A stretch of DNA of 64,000 nucleotides from Lutimaribacter saemankumensis (GTDB lineage Bacteria > Pseudomonadota > Alphaproteobacteria > Rhodobacterales > Rhodobacteraceae), in NCBI RefSeq assembly GCF_900100005.1, contig NZ_FNEB01000001.1:372001-436000 (forward strand), written 5' to 3'. The stretch's first letter is position 1, and every line of letters starts with the position of its first letter. The position numbers were made by a program, and so were the translations under genes. This document shows positions 26,916-35,055 of the stretch, piece by piece. The notes under the pieces were generated by a model that saw nothing but the letters and a program-made list of their open reading frames with translations, ran no database searches and had not been told where the DNA came from.

Positions 26916-26937
26916 CTCGCGAATGCGTTAGGCGGTA

Positions 26938-27813
26938 TCAGCCCTGCGCAGCCTTGGCGACCTCGGCGGCGAAGTCTTCTTTTTCCACCTCGATCCCCTC
27001 GCCCACTTCCAGGCGGACGAAACCGGTGATCGTCGCGCCGGCTTCCTTGGCGGCGGCTTCGACGGTCAGGTCAGGGTTCACGACGAAGTTCTGGCCAAGC
27101 AGCGTCACTTCGCTCAGGAACTTCTTCATGCGGCCTTCGATCATCTTTTCGATGACCTGCTCGGGCTTGCCGGATTCGCGCGCGATGTCGATCTGGACCT
27201 GGCGCTCTTTCTCGACGACGGACGGGTCCAGGTCTTCGGGCGACAGCGACGCCGGGTTCACGGCCGCGATGTGCATGGCGACCTGCTTGCCAAAGGCTTC
27301 GTCGCCGCCGGTCATTGCAACCAGCACGCCGATCTTGCCCATGCCTTCTCCGGCGGCGTTGTGGATGTAGGACACAACGGTTTCGCCTTCGATCTTGGCC
27401 ATACGGCGCAGCGACATGTTTTCACCGATCGTCGCGATCTTGTCGGTGATGGTGTCCGCCACAGACTTGCCACCGATATCCGCGGATTTCAGCGCTTCGA
27501 CATCGTCGGCGCCCATCGCGGCTTCGGCGATCTTGGCGACCATGCCCTGGAATTCGGCGTTCTTGGCGACAAAGTCGGTTTCTGCGTTCACCTCGACGGC
27601 AACGCCCTTGCCACCTTCGACCTTGACGGCGACAAGGCCCTCGGCCGCGGTGCGGCCCGATTTCTTCGCGGCTTTCGCCAGGCCCTTGGTGCGCAGCCAG
27701 TCAACGGCGGCTTCCATGTCGCCATCGGTTTCGGTCAGCGCCTTCTTGGCGTCCATCATGCCTGCGCCCGTCTTGTCGCGCAGTTCTTTCACCAGTGCAG
27801 CAGTGATCGCCAT
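26938..27813 (-). CDS. tsf: Translation elongation factor Ts
   Basis: EF-Ts is the nucleotide exchange factor for EF-Tu. The 291-residue product begins [26 protein letters not shown], the family's N-terminal domain, and contains the core TDFVAKN motif (near 82). It is the second gene after rpsB, the usual order. The 100-base spacer between them holds two overlapping hairpins. Confidence 0.97.
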   Translation of the reverse strand: MAITAALVKELRDKTGAGMMDAKKALTETDGDMEAAVDWLRTKGLAKAAKKSGRTAAEGLVAVKVEGGKGVAVEVNAETDFVAKNAEFQGMVAKIAEAAMGADDVEALKSADIGGKSVADTITDKIATIGENMSLRRMAKIEGETVVSYIHNAAGEGMGKIGVLVAMTGGDEAFGKQVAMHIAAVNPASLSPEDLDPSVVEKERQVQIDIARESGKPEQVIEKMIEGRMKKFLSEVTLLGQNFVVNPDLTVEAAAKEAGATITGFVRLEVGEGIEVEKEDFAAEVAKAAQG

Positions 27814-27845
27814 CTCGGGATCTCCCAATATCTCATTAAGGTTTC

Positions 27846-27901
27846 GGGACGCGCAGGTTGTGCCACGCGTCCCTTGTCGGTTTCACGACGCGCCGTGGCA
27901 C
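27846..27901. promoter_or_regulatory. Two overlapping hairpins in the rpsB-tsf spacer
   Basis: Hairpin A has 8-base arms GGGACGCG (27846-27853) and CGCGTCCC (27866-27873). Hairpin B has 8-base arms GTGCCACG (27860-27867) and CGTGGCAC (27894-27901). They share bases 27866-27867, and arm B lies inside the loop side of A, so both cannot form fully. No T-run follows either, so simple termination is unlikely. The arrangement could tune the S2:EF-Ts ratio. Confidence 0.4.
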
Positions 27902-27915
27902 GCCGATGCGAAAAA

Positions 27916-28695
27916 TCAGGCCTCGGCCGCTTCTTCGCCGGCTTCGGCAGCGGCTTCTTCGACCGGTGCGGCTTCGAGAGCGCCCAGGTCGACGCCTGCG
28001 GCACCCAGCTGCGCCTGCATGCCGTCCAGAGCGGCGCGGGCGGCCAGATCGCAATAAAGCGCGATGGCACGGGCCGCGTCATCGTTGCCGGGGATGATGT
28101 AATCGACGCCGGCGGGGCTGCAGTTGGTGTCGACGACGGCCACGACGGGGATGCCCAGCTTGTTGGCTTCGGCAACAGCCAGTGCTTCTTTCTTGACGTC
28201 GATGACGAACAGCATGTCCGGCACGCCGCCCATTTCACGGATGCCGCCAAGCGATGCCTGCAGCTTCTGCTGGTCGCGCTCCATGTTCAGGCGCTCTTTC
28301 TTGGTGAGGCCTTCTGCTCCGGCTTCCATCTGCTCGTCGATCTGCTTGAGGCGGTTGATCGACTGCGAAACGGTCTGCCAGTTGGTCAGGGTGCCGCCCA
28401 GCCAGCGGTGGTTCATGTAGTACTGCGCGCATTTCTCGGCGGCGTCGGCGATCGGGCCGGCTGCCTGGCGCTTGGTGCCGACGAACAGCACGCGGCCACC
28501 CTTGGCGACGGTTTCGCGGATCGCGTTCAGCGCCGCGTCCAGCATCGGGACGGTCTGCGTCAGGTCGACAATGTGGATGCCATTGCGCGCGCCATAGATG
28601 AACTCGCCCATCTTGGGGTTCCAACGCTGCGTCTGGTGGCCGAAGTGAACGCCAGCTTCCAACAGCTGACGCATGGAGAACTCGGGAAGAGCCAT
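27916..28695 (-). CDS. rpsB: 30S ribosomal protein S2
   Basis: The 259-residue product matches S2 from [29 protein letters not shown] onward. It has an alanine/glutamate-rich C-terminal extension ([18 protein letters not shown]), typical of alphaproteobacterial S2. A GGAAAGGA ribosome site precedes the ATG. It is the first gene of the rpsB-tsf operon. Confidence 0.98.
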   Translation of the reverse strand: MALPEFSMRQLLEAGVHFGHQTQRWNPKMGEFIYGARNGIHIVDLTQTVPMLDAALNAIRETVAKGGRVLFVGTKRQAAGPIADAAEKCAQYYMNHRWLGGTLTNWQTVSQSINRLKQIDEQMEAGAEGLTKKERLNMERDQQKLQASLGGIREMGGVPDMLFVIDVKKEALAVAEANKLGIPVVAVVDTNCSPAGVDYIIPGNDDAARAIALYCDLAARAALDGMQAQLGAAGVDLGALEAAPVEEAAAEAGEEAAEA

Positions 28696-28815
28696 GTCTT
28701 TTTCCTTTCCGGTTTGCGCCTTGGCGGGGGTGATAGCGCGGATGCGCCAACCGGTGGACCGTATGGGGATGTCTCCCCCAAGGGCCCGACCCCGCCTGCG
28801 GGATTAAGTGGCGCG

Positions 28816-28844
28816 CGTATACAGGCCGATTTCCCGATGCGCAA
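28816..28844 (-). promoter_or_regulatory. Predicted rpsB promoter
   Basis: On the minus strand, TTGCGC (28844-28839) and TATACG (28821-28816) are separated by exactly 17 bases. They lie about 120 bases before the rpsB ATG, leaving a leader of roughly 110 bases. Long leaders are usual for S2 mRNAs and can carry autoregulation. The leader contains GGGGGAGACATCCCC, a possible hairpin. Confidence 0.55.
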
Positions 28845-28865
28845 CCCTGCAAGCGCGCAAAAAGC

Positions 28866-30119
28866 CTAGCGATGGCGAATCCTGCGCGATCTGACCCGCG
28901 TCGCACCGCGCAAAAGCAGCCCCAGCGCCACGCCAACGGCGATGGCAACGGCAAGATCGGCCAGCACGGTCAGCACAAGCGTGACCAGCAGCAACAGCAG
29001 TTCGGACCGGGGCAAGGCCAGATAGCCGCGCCACAGGTGGGGCTCGGACATGTTCCAGGCCGTCAGGATCAGCAAAGCCGCCAGCGCAGGCATCGCCAGC
29101 ATGCCGGCCAGCGGCGCGGCAAAGCTGAGGATTGCCAGCACCACGAGCGCATGAACCATCCCGGCCACCGGTGTGCGCCCCCCTGCCCTGACATTCGTGG
29201 CGGTGCGCGCGATGGCGCCCGTCGCAGGCAATCCGCCGAACAGGGCCGATCCGATATTCGCCGCACCCTGCGCCATCAGTTCGGCATTGGGCCGGTGGCT
29301 GTCGCGGATCATGCGGTCTGCGACCATCGCGGACAGCAGCGACTCGATGGCGGCCAGGAATGCGATCAGAACCGCCGAGGGCAACATCTCGACCACCTTC
29401 GACAGTGCCGGCACTTCGAAATGGGGAACCGGCAGTCCGGCAGGCAGCGCGCCGAACCGGTCGGCGATGGTCTCAACCGGCCAATCCAGCAGCAGCGCCA
29501 CCCCCGATCCAAGGCCAACCGCCACGATCAGGCCGGGAAAGGACGGCGCAAGCCGGCGCAACGCCACGATCAGACCGCCGGTCAGCGCGGCGATGGCCAG
29601 CGCTTCGGGGCCGAGCGTATCGCGCGCCTCCCACAGGGCGGCCAGCTTCGGCAGGAATTCGGCCGGAACCTCCGCCAGGCTCATCCCCAGCGCGTCCTTC
29701 AACTGGCTTGTCGCGATGATCACCGCGATCCCGATGGTGAACCCGTTGATCACCGGCTCCGGCACATAGGCGATCAACCGCCCCGCCCGTAACAGCGCCG
29801 CCGCCAGCAGGATGACGCCCGCCATGGCCGTGGCCAGCAACAGCCCGTCATAGCCGTGCGCCGCGATCACACCATGCACCACGACGATGAAGGCGCCGGT
29901 CGGCCCGCCGATCTGGACCCGGCTTCCGCCAAGCGCCGATATCAGGAAACCCGCGACAACGGCCGTCACCAGACCCTGCGCCGGCGTTCCGCCCGACGCG
30001 ATGGCAATCGCGATCGACAGCGGGATCGCGACCATGGCGACGGTAAACCCGGCCGCCAGGTCCGATACCAGCGCCCGGCCACCATAACCCGGCAATGTCG
30101 ACAGGATTTGCGGCTTCAT
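28866..30119 (-). CDS. SulP family anion permease lacking STAS domain
   Basis: This 417-residue protein has 10-14 hydrophobic segments and SulP-type motifs: GLVTAVVAGFLISALGGSRVQIGGPTGAF near the N-terminus and ANIGSALFGGLPATGAIARTATNVRAGGRTP in the second half. Family members move sulfate, bicarbonate or dicarboxylates. The usual C-terminal cytoplasmic STAS domain is missing: the protein ends in a short basic tail (RGATRVRSRRIRHR) right after the last helix. The substrate is not assignable. Confidence 0.88.
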   Translation of the reverse strand: MKPQILSTLPGYGGRALVSDLAAGFTVAMVAIPLSIAIAIASGGTPAQGLVTAVVAGFLISALGGSRVQIGGPTGAFIVVVHGVIAAHGYDGLLLATAMAGVILLAAALLRAGRLIAYVPEPVINGFTIGIAVIIATSQLKDALGMSLAEVPAEFLPKLAALWEARDTLGPEALAIAALTGGLIVALRRLAPSFPGLIVAVGLGSGVALLLDWPVETIADRFGALPAGLPVPHFEVPALSKVVEMLPSAVLIAFLAAIESLLSAMVADRMIRDSHRPNAELMAQGAANIGSALFGGLPATGAIARTATNVRAGGRTPVAGMVHALVVLAILSFAAPLAGMLAMPALAALLILTAWNMSEPHLWRGYLALPRSELLLLLVTLVLTVLADLAVAIAVGVALGLLLRGATRVRSRRIRHR

Positions 30120-30172
30120 GCCAGATCGTTAGACCCGCGCCGTATCCAGCGCAAGCCGCAGCAATGTCGCGC

Positions 30173-31492
30173 TTACAGGAACACCCGCTCGACGAACCAG
30201 AACGCCCCGACCCCGGCAATTGCCACCGAGGCCGGGATCGCCACGAAGCGTCGATAGCTTTCCAACTGGTCGACAAAGGTCACGGCCAGAACGCAAGCCA
30301 GGCACAGCGCCGCAAGCGGCCATAGGAATACCGGCGCTCCGGCCCCCATGTAATCGACGAAGCCAGGCCCATCGAGTGCAAAGCTGAGTGCGACGAATGC
30401 CAGCATCGCAATGCCATATCCGATTTGGGCCGGACGCAGGTCGGCCTCGCCCCGGTCGACGCGCTGCGCCAGCGCGACAATCAGGAAAGCGATTGCGATC
30501 ACCGTCAACTGCCCGAACTCGACCCCGACATTGAACCCTATCAGCGCCGGGATGAACTGCCCCTCGGGCAAGCCGAACTCGCCCAGAACGCTGGCAAACC
30601 CCAACCCGTGCAGCAGGCCAAAGACGAAAATCACCGCTGGCCGCCACGGGTTCAGACCATGCGCAAAGATGTTTTCGACCGCGACATAGACGATCGAGGC
30701 TGCGATCAGCGGCTCGACGATGGACGCGGGCACATTGACCCACCCAAGCGCCCCCAGCGCCAGCGTGACGGTGTGTGCGAGGGTAAACGCCGATACCTGC
30801 CAGATCAGCGGCTTAAGATGCGTGGACAGAAAGAACAGCCCCAACACGAAAAGGATATGATCCAGCCCCTTGGGAAGGATGTGATCGAAACCCACGGGGA
30901 TGTATTCGGCAAAGACGGCAATGCCGGCTTTCGGCGGGCCCTGCCCCGCCAACGGAATATCCGGGCTGGTTTCGCCGCCCGACAGATACCCCGTGAACGG
31001 CTCGTCCACCCCTTGCTGGCGCAGGATCAGCGCCCCGTTGCCCTGCCCCCATTGCAAGGTCACGGATTGCGCGCCGGCAGGCAGCTCGCCTGTCAGCACC
31101 ACCTGCGACGGGCGCGGCAGGTCGACATTGCCGGGATCGCCCACGTCGACCGACTGCAATGCCAGCGGAATCGGCTGCTGACCTGCGCGCAAGGTGATAT
31201 CTGCGGCAATCCCGGGCCAGGCCGCGCGCAACCTGTCGGCCATTTGCTCGGCGGGCAGCGCCCGCAACGCGTCATAGTCGCTCGCATTGTCTGCTTCATT
31301 GGTGTCTTCCAGGCCGTCAAGGTCGATACCGGCCACGAAAGCCTCGGCATTCAGACGCAGGCCAAGCGTCACCACCCCCTCTGACACCGAAAGATCGCCA
31401 ATCGTCGGCTGCACCTCGTGTGCGCGGGCAGGAAGCGCCAAAAGCATCAGGACGCTTGACAGAACCAGCCACCGCGCCACTTTCGCCATCAT
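30173..31492 (-). CDS. HupE/UreJ-type permease with exported N-terminal domain
   Basis: This is a 439-residue protein. A signal peptide is cleaved after ARA, leaving His-Glu at the mature N-terminus. A soluble periplasmic domain (about 25-200) precedes a C-terminal HupE-like membrane domain (about 215-439). Family motifs are visible: H-x6-DH (HILPKGLDHILFVLG), SAFTLAHTVTLALG and GLLHGLGFA. HupE/UreJ proteins transport nickel or cobalt in characterised cases. The start ATG (31492) overlaps that of the divergent DUF4198 gene; an alternative ATG lies at 31510. GAAGAG sits about 6 bases before 31492. Confidence 0.8.
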   Translation of the reverse strand: MMAKVARWLVLSSVLMLLALPARAHEVQPTIGDLSVSEGVVTLGLRLNAEAFVAGIDLDGLEDTNEADNASDYDALRALPAEQMADRLRAAWPGIAADITLRAGQQPIPLALQSVDVGDPGNVDLPRPSQVVLTGELPAGAQSVTLQWGQGNGALILRQQGVDEPFTGYLSGGETSPDIPLAGQGPPKAGIAVFAEYIPVGFDHILPKGLDHILFVLGLFFLSTHLKPLIWQVSAFTLAHTVTLALGALGWVNVPASIVEPLIAASIVYVAVENIFAHGLNPWRPAVIFVFGLLHGLGFASVLGEFGLPEGQFIPALIGFNVGVEFGQLTVIAIAFLIVALAQRVDRGEADLRPAQIGYGIAMLAFVALSFALDGPGFVDYMGAGAPVFLWPLAALCLACVLAVTFVDQLESYRRFVAIPASVAIAGVGAFWFVERVFL

Positions 31493-32309
31493 GAAAACTC
31501 TTCGCGCCATACCTCTCGTTCCCTTCGTTCTTTTTGCGCTCGCGCTCCCCGCCGCTTCGCATGAGTTATGGATCGCTCCGTCGGAATATCAAGTTTCGTC
31601 AGATGCACCTGTCGTGGTCAACCTGCGCAACGGCCAAGGATTCGAAGGGATCGATCTCGCTTGGTTCGACAAGCGTATCTTGCGCTTCGACCGGCTGCAG
31701 AACGGGTCGGTCACGCCTGTCGAAGGGCGCTCTGGCGACATCCCGGCCGCCCGCATCGAAACCGCGGGTGACGGCCTGATCGTTCTTGTCTACGAAAGTG
31801 CGCCCAGCACCCTGACCTACAGTGAATGGGAGAAGTTCACGGATTTCGCAAAGCACAAGGACCTGGACGGAACGCTTGAATCCCATGCCGCCCGCGCCCT
31901 GCCGCAGACCGGGTTCAAAGAGGTGTATAGCCGCTACAGCAAGGCATTGATCGGCGCAGGCCAGGCGAAGGGTCAGGACCGGGCGTTCGGATTGGAGATC
32001 GAGTTCGTGGCGCTCGCCAACCCCTATACCGATCCGATGGACCAGGGACTTCCGGTGCAGGTCAACTATCGGGGAGAACCGCGCCGCGATGCGCAGATCG
32101 AGGTGTTCGAACGCGCGCCCACAGGCGCTGTGGCCATTTCCACGCTTCGGACAGACGATAACGGCCAGGCGACGATCCCTGTGAAGCCCGGCCATGAATA
32201 CCTGCTGGATTCCGTCGGGATGCGCGAACCCGCGCCCGATCTCGCAAAGGACAAGGGCGCCGTTTGGGAATCGCTCTGGGCGGCGATGACGTTCCGCATC
32301 CCCGGCTGA
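31491..32309 (+). CDS. DUF4198 domain protein, periplasmic
   Basis: This is a 272-residue protein with a signal peptide (1-23, ending PAAS), so the mature protein is predicted to start His24-Glu25-Leu-Trp. DUF4198 proteins were once annotated as periplasmic components of cobalt/nickel transport and have an immunoglobulin-like C-terminal part (here about 185-265, with FERAPTGAVAISTLRTDDNGQ). Divergence from a HupE-type permease supports a metal-uptake role, by inference. There is no good ribosome site before the ATG. Confidence 0.78.
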   Translation: MKTLRAIPLVPFVLFALALPAASHELWIAPSEYQVSSDAPVVVNLRNGQGFEGIDLAWFDKRILRFDRLQNGSVTPVEGRSGDIPAARIETAGDGLIVLVYESAPSTLTYSEWEKFTDFAKHKDLDGTLESHAARALPQTGFKEVYSRYSKALIGAGQAKGQDRAFGLEIEFVALANPYTDPMDQGLPVQVNYRGEPRRDAQIEVFERAPTGAVAISTLRTDDNGQATIPVKPGHEYLLDSVGMREPAPDLAKDKGAVWESLWAAMTFRIPG

Positions 32310-32357
32310 CGCGCGATCCCCCTTGCCGCCCGTGCGCGCCACGTGCATCAAGGAGGC

Positions 32358-33254
32358 ATGACCAACCGCCCCGATATTCTGTGCATCGGTTCCGTGCTGT
32401 GGGACGTGATCGGCCGCTCGGCCAGCGTGATGCGCGCCGGATCGGACGTGCCCGGACGGATCACGCGGCTTCCGGGTGGTGTCGCTCTCAACATCGCGAT
32501 GGCACTGGCGCGGTTCGGGTTGCGCCCGGCCCTGCTGTCCGCCGTCGGGCGCGATGCGGAGGGCGACGAACTTGTCGCCGCCTGTGCCGCGCTCAACCTC
32601 GAAACGGGGTATCTCTATCGCTCGGATGACCTGCCGACCGACCGCTACATGGCCGTCGAAGGCGCGAATGGCCTGATCGCGGCCATCGCCGATGCCCACT
32701 CGCTCGAAGCTGCGGGCGACAAGATCCTGCGCCCGTTGCTTGATGGCAGGCTCGGCACGGCGGAAACGCCATTCGGCGGTGTCGTCGCGCTTGACGGAAA
32801 CCTGACCCAGTTCCTGCTGGAGCGCATCGCGACGGACCCTGCCCTTGCACAGGCCGATCTGAGGGTTGCGCCCGCCTCTCCGGGAAAGGCGGAACGGCTC
32901 ATGCCGTTCCTGACCCATCCCCGTGCGGTGCTTTACGTCAACCTCGAAGAGGCGGGTCTGTTGGCCCAACGCAGTTTCGACGACAGCCAGGCCGCGGCGG
33001 AAACGCTGGTGGCGCGTGGGGCCAAGCGCGTCCTTGTGACCGATGGCGGAAAACCCGCCGCCGAGGCCGTGGCAGACGCGCCCACGCTCAGCCGGCAACC
33101 GCCCGAAGTGCTGGTCACCCGTGTCACCGGTGCCGGCGACACCTTCATGGCCGCCCATATCGCCGCCGAGCGCGAAGGCGCGGACCGCGCCGCGGCTCTG
33201 TCGCGCGCGTTGGAAGTTGCGGCCCAGTACGTATCAGGAGATACCAGCCTATGA
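32358..33254 (+). CDS. psuK: PfkB-family kinase, probable pseudouridine kinase
   Basis: This ribokinase-fold protein of 298 residues begins DILCIGSVLWDVIGR and has the catalytic GAGD loop (TGAGDTF, D261) that marks PfkB kinases. The overlap (ATGA) with psuG points to phosphorylation of pseudouridine to its 5'-phosphate. The Shine-Dalgarno AGGAGG ends only one base before the ATG at 32358, which is too close, so the true start may be slightly downstream or the upstream GTG at 32343. Confidence 0.87.
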   Translation: MTNRPDILCIGSVLWDVIGRSASVMRAGSDVPGRITRLPGGVALNIAMALARFGLRPALLSAVGRDAEGDELVAACAALNLETGYLYRSDDLPTDRYMAVEGANGLIAAIADAHSLEAAGDKILRPLLDGRLGTAETPFGGVVALDGNLTQFLLERIATDPALAQADLRVAPASPGKAERLMPFLTHPRAVLYVNLEEAGLLAQRSFDDSQAAAETLVARGAKRVLVTDGGKPAAEAVADAPTLSRQPPEVLVTRVTGAGDTFMAAHIAAEREGADRAAALSRALEVAAQYVSGDTSL

Positions 33255-34171
33255 TCCGCCCCACCCTGTCACCCGAAGTCGCCGACGCGCTGGCAGATGG
33301 CCGCCCCGTGGTCGCGCTGGAAAGCACGATCATCACCCACGGGATGCCCTGGCCGCAGAACCTGGAAACCGCGCGGTTGGTCGAAGAAACCGTGCGGTCC
33401 GGTGGTGCGGTGCCGGCGACGATCGCGGTGATCGACGGGGTTCTCTACGCCGGGCTGACTGCCGAGCAGCTTGAAGCGCTGGCACGGGCGCAGGGCGTCG
33501 CGAAACTCAGCCGGGCCGACATCGCGGCCTGCATGGCGCAGGGCCGCACCGGGGCCACGACCGTGGCCGGCACGATGATCGGCGCGCATCTGGCCGGGAT
33601 CGACGTGTTCGCCACCGGCGGCATCGGCGGTGTGCACAAAGGTGCCGAAGACAGTTTCGACATATCCGCCGATCTGCACGAGCTGGCCCGCACGCCCGTG
33701 ACGGTGGTCGCGGCCGGGGCGAAAGCGATTCTCGACCTGCCCAAGACACTGGAGGTCCTGGAAACGCTGGGCGTTCCCGTCTTTGCCTATCGTCAGGACG
33801 ACTTTCCGGCGTTCTGGTCGCGTTCCTCTGGATTGACAGCCCCCTTGCGCGCCGAAAGCCCGGCCGAAATCGCCGCCGCGCACCGCCTGCGTGGCGATCT
33901 CGGGCTGGACGGCGGTCAGCTGGTCGCGAACCCGATCAAGGCCGGGGATGAAATCCCCGCCGAAACCCTTGCCCCGATCATCGCTCAGGCACAGGCCGAA
34001 GCCGAGGCGCAGGGCATATCCGGCAAAGGGGTGACGCCCTTTCTGCTGCAACGGATTTTCGAACTTACCGACGGAAGGTCGCTTACTTCCAACATCGCTC
34101 TGGTGTTGAACAACGCGAGGCTGGGTGCTGAAATTGCGCGCGAACTGGCAACACCGGCGTTATCGGCCTGA
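33251..34171 (+). CDS. psuG: Pseudouridine-5'-phosphate glycosidase
   Basis: PsuG cleaves the C-C glycosidic bond of pseudouridine 5'-phosphate to uracil and ribose 5-phosphate. The 306-residue product shows ALESTIITHGMPWPQN (Glu24 is the catalytic acid), the GGIGGVHKGAEDSFDISADL block (123-142), and Lys158 in AGAKAILDL, the Schiff-base lysine equivalent. Together with psuK this is a complete two-step degradation pathway. No nucleoside transporter is adjacent. Confidence 0.95.
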   Translation: MIRPTLSPEVADALADGRPVVALESTIITHGMPWPQNLETARLVEETVRSGGAVPATIAVIDGVLYAGLTAEQLEALARAQGVAKLSRADIAACMAQGRTGATTVAGTMIGAHLAGIDVFATGGIGGVHKGAEDSFDISADLHELARTPVTVVAAGAKAILDLPKTLEVLETLGVPVFAYRQDDFPAFWSRSSGLTAPLRAESPAEIAAAHRLRGDLGLDGGQLVANPIKAGDEIPAETLAPIIAQAQAEAEAQGISGKGVTPFLLQRIFELTDGRSLTSNIALVLNNARLGAEIARELATPALSA

Positions 34172-34252
34172 CGCCCACGATGCCGGATATTGTGGCCGGG
34201 CGGTTTAACGCCTAAATGACATAAAGGCTCAGCCGAGCCATGTAGGCCACAA

Positions 34253-34999
34253 ATGAACACCCCATTCGAATTCAACGACCATCCCGAACCGCCGCGCAAG
34301 CCCGGTCTGTTCGCGCGGCTGCGGTCGTCTTTCCTGACCGGCCTTGTGGTCATCGCACCTGTCGGCCTGACGATCTGGCTGATCTGGACGGTCATCGGAT
34401 GGGTCGACAGTTTTGTCCTGCCCTTCATCCCCGAGGCATATCAGCCTGACGTCGTGTTGCGCGCGTTGATCGGCGCCGAGCGTTATGCAAGCTGGATCGG
34501 CGACGACACCCAGCTCCATATCCGCGGCGTGGGCGTGGTCATCTTTCTTCTGTTCACCATCGTTGTCGGCTGGCTGGCCAAGGGGTTCATCGGGCGTTCG
34601 CTGATCCGCTGGGGCGAAGGGCTGGTGGACCGGATGCCGGTGGTGCGCTCGGTCTATAACGGGGTCAAGCAGCTTGCGGAAACCGTGTTCGCGCAGTCCG
34701 AAAGCAGCTTTGAAAAGGCCTGCCTGATCCAGTATCCACGCAAGGGCATCTGGGCGATCGGGTTCATTTCGACCACCGCCAAGGGCGAAATCGCCGGACG
34801 CGCGGAAACGGCCGGCGGGCTGCTGTCGGTCTTCGTCCCGACCACGCCCAACCCGACATCCGGTTTCCTGCTGTTCTTTCCCGAAGAGGATGTCGTCGAA
34901 CTCGAGATGTCTGTCGAGGACGCGGCCAAGCTGGTGATCTCGGCCGGGCTTGTCTATCCGAATCCCAAAGATCCGACCAAACCACCCAAAAAGCCGTAA
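34253..34999 (+). CDS. DUF502 family membrane protein
   Basis: This 248-residue protein has two membrane segments (about 27-50 and 88-110), followed by a soluble C-terminal domain containing GIWAIGFIST and TTPNPTSGFLLFFPEEDV, both hallmarks of DUF502. The N-terminus is basic. The function is unknown in bacteria; related sequences are widespread in proteobacteria and plants. Confidence 0.85.
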   Translation: MNTPFEFNDHPEPPRKPGLFARLRSSFLTGLVVIAPVGLTIWLIWTVIGWVDSFVLPFIPEAYQPDVVLRALIGAERYASWIGDDTQLHIRGVGVVIFLLFTIVVGWLAKGFIGRSLIRWGEGLVDRMPVVRSVYNGVKQLAETVFAQSESSFEKACLIQYPRKGIWAIGFISTTAKGEIAGRAETAGGLLSVFVPTTPNPTSGFLLFFPEEDVVELEMSVEDAAKLVISAGLVYPNPKDPTKPPKKP

Positions 35000-35055
35000 C
35001 TTCGCGCCTTAAGCCATTGCCATAAATACGTTTTCGCAGAAAATGCGGCATTCAC

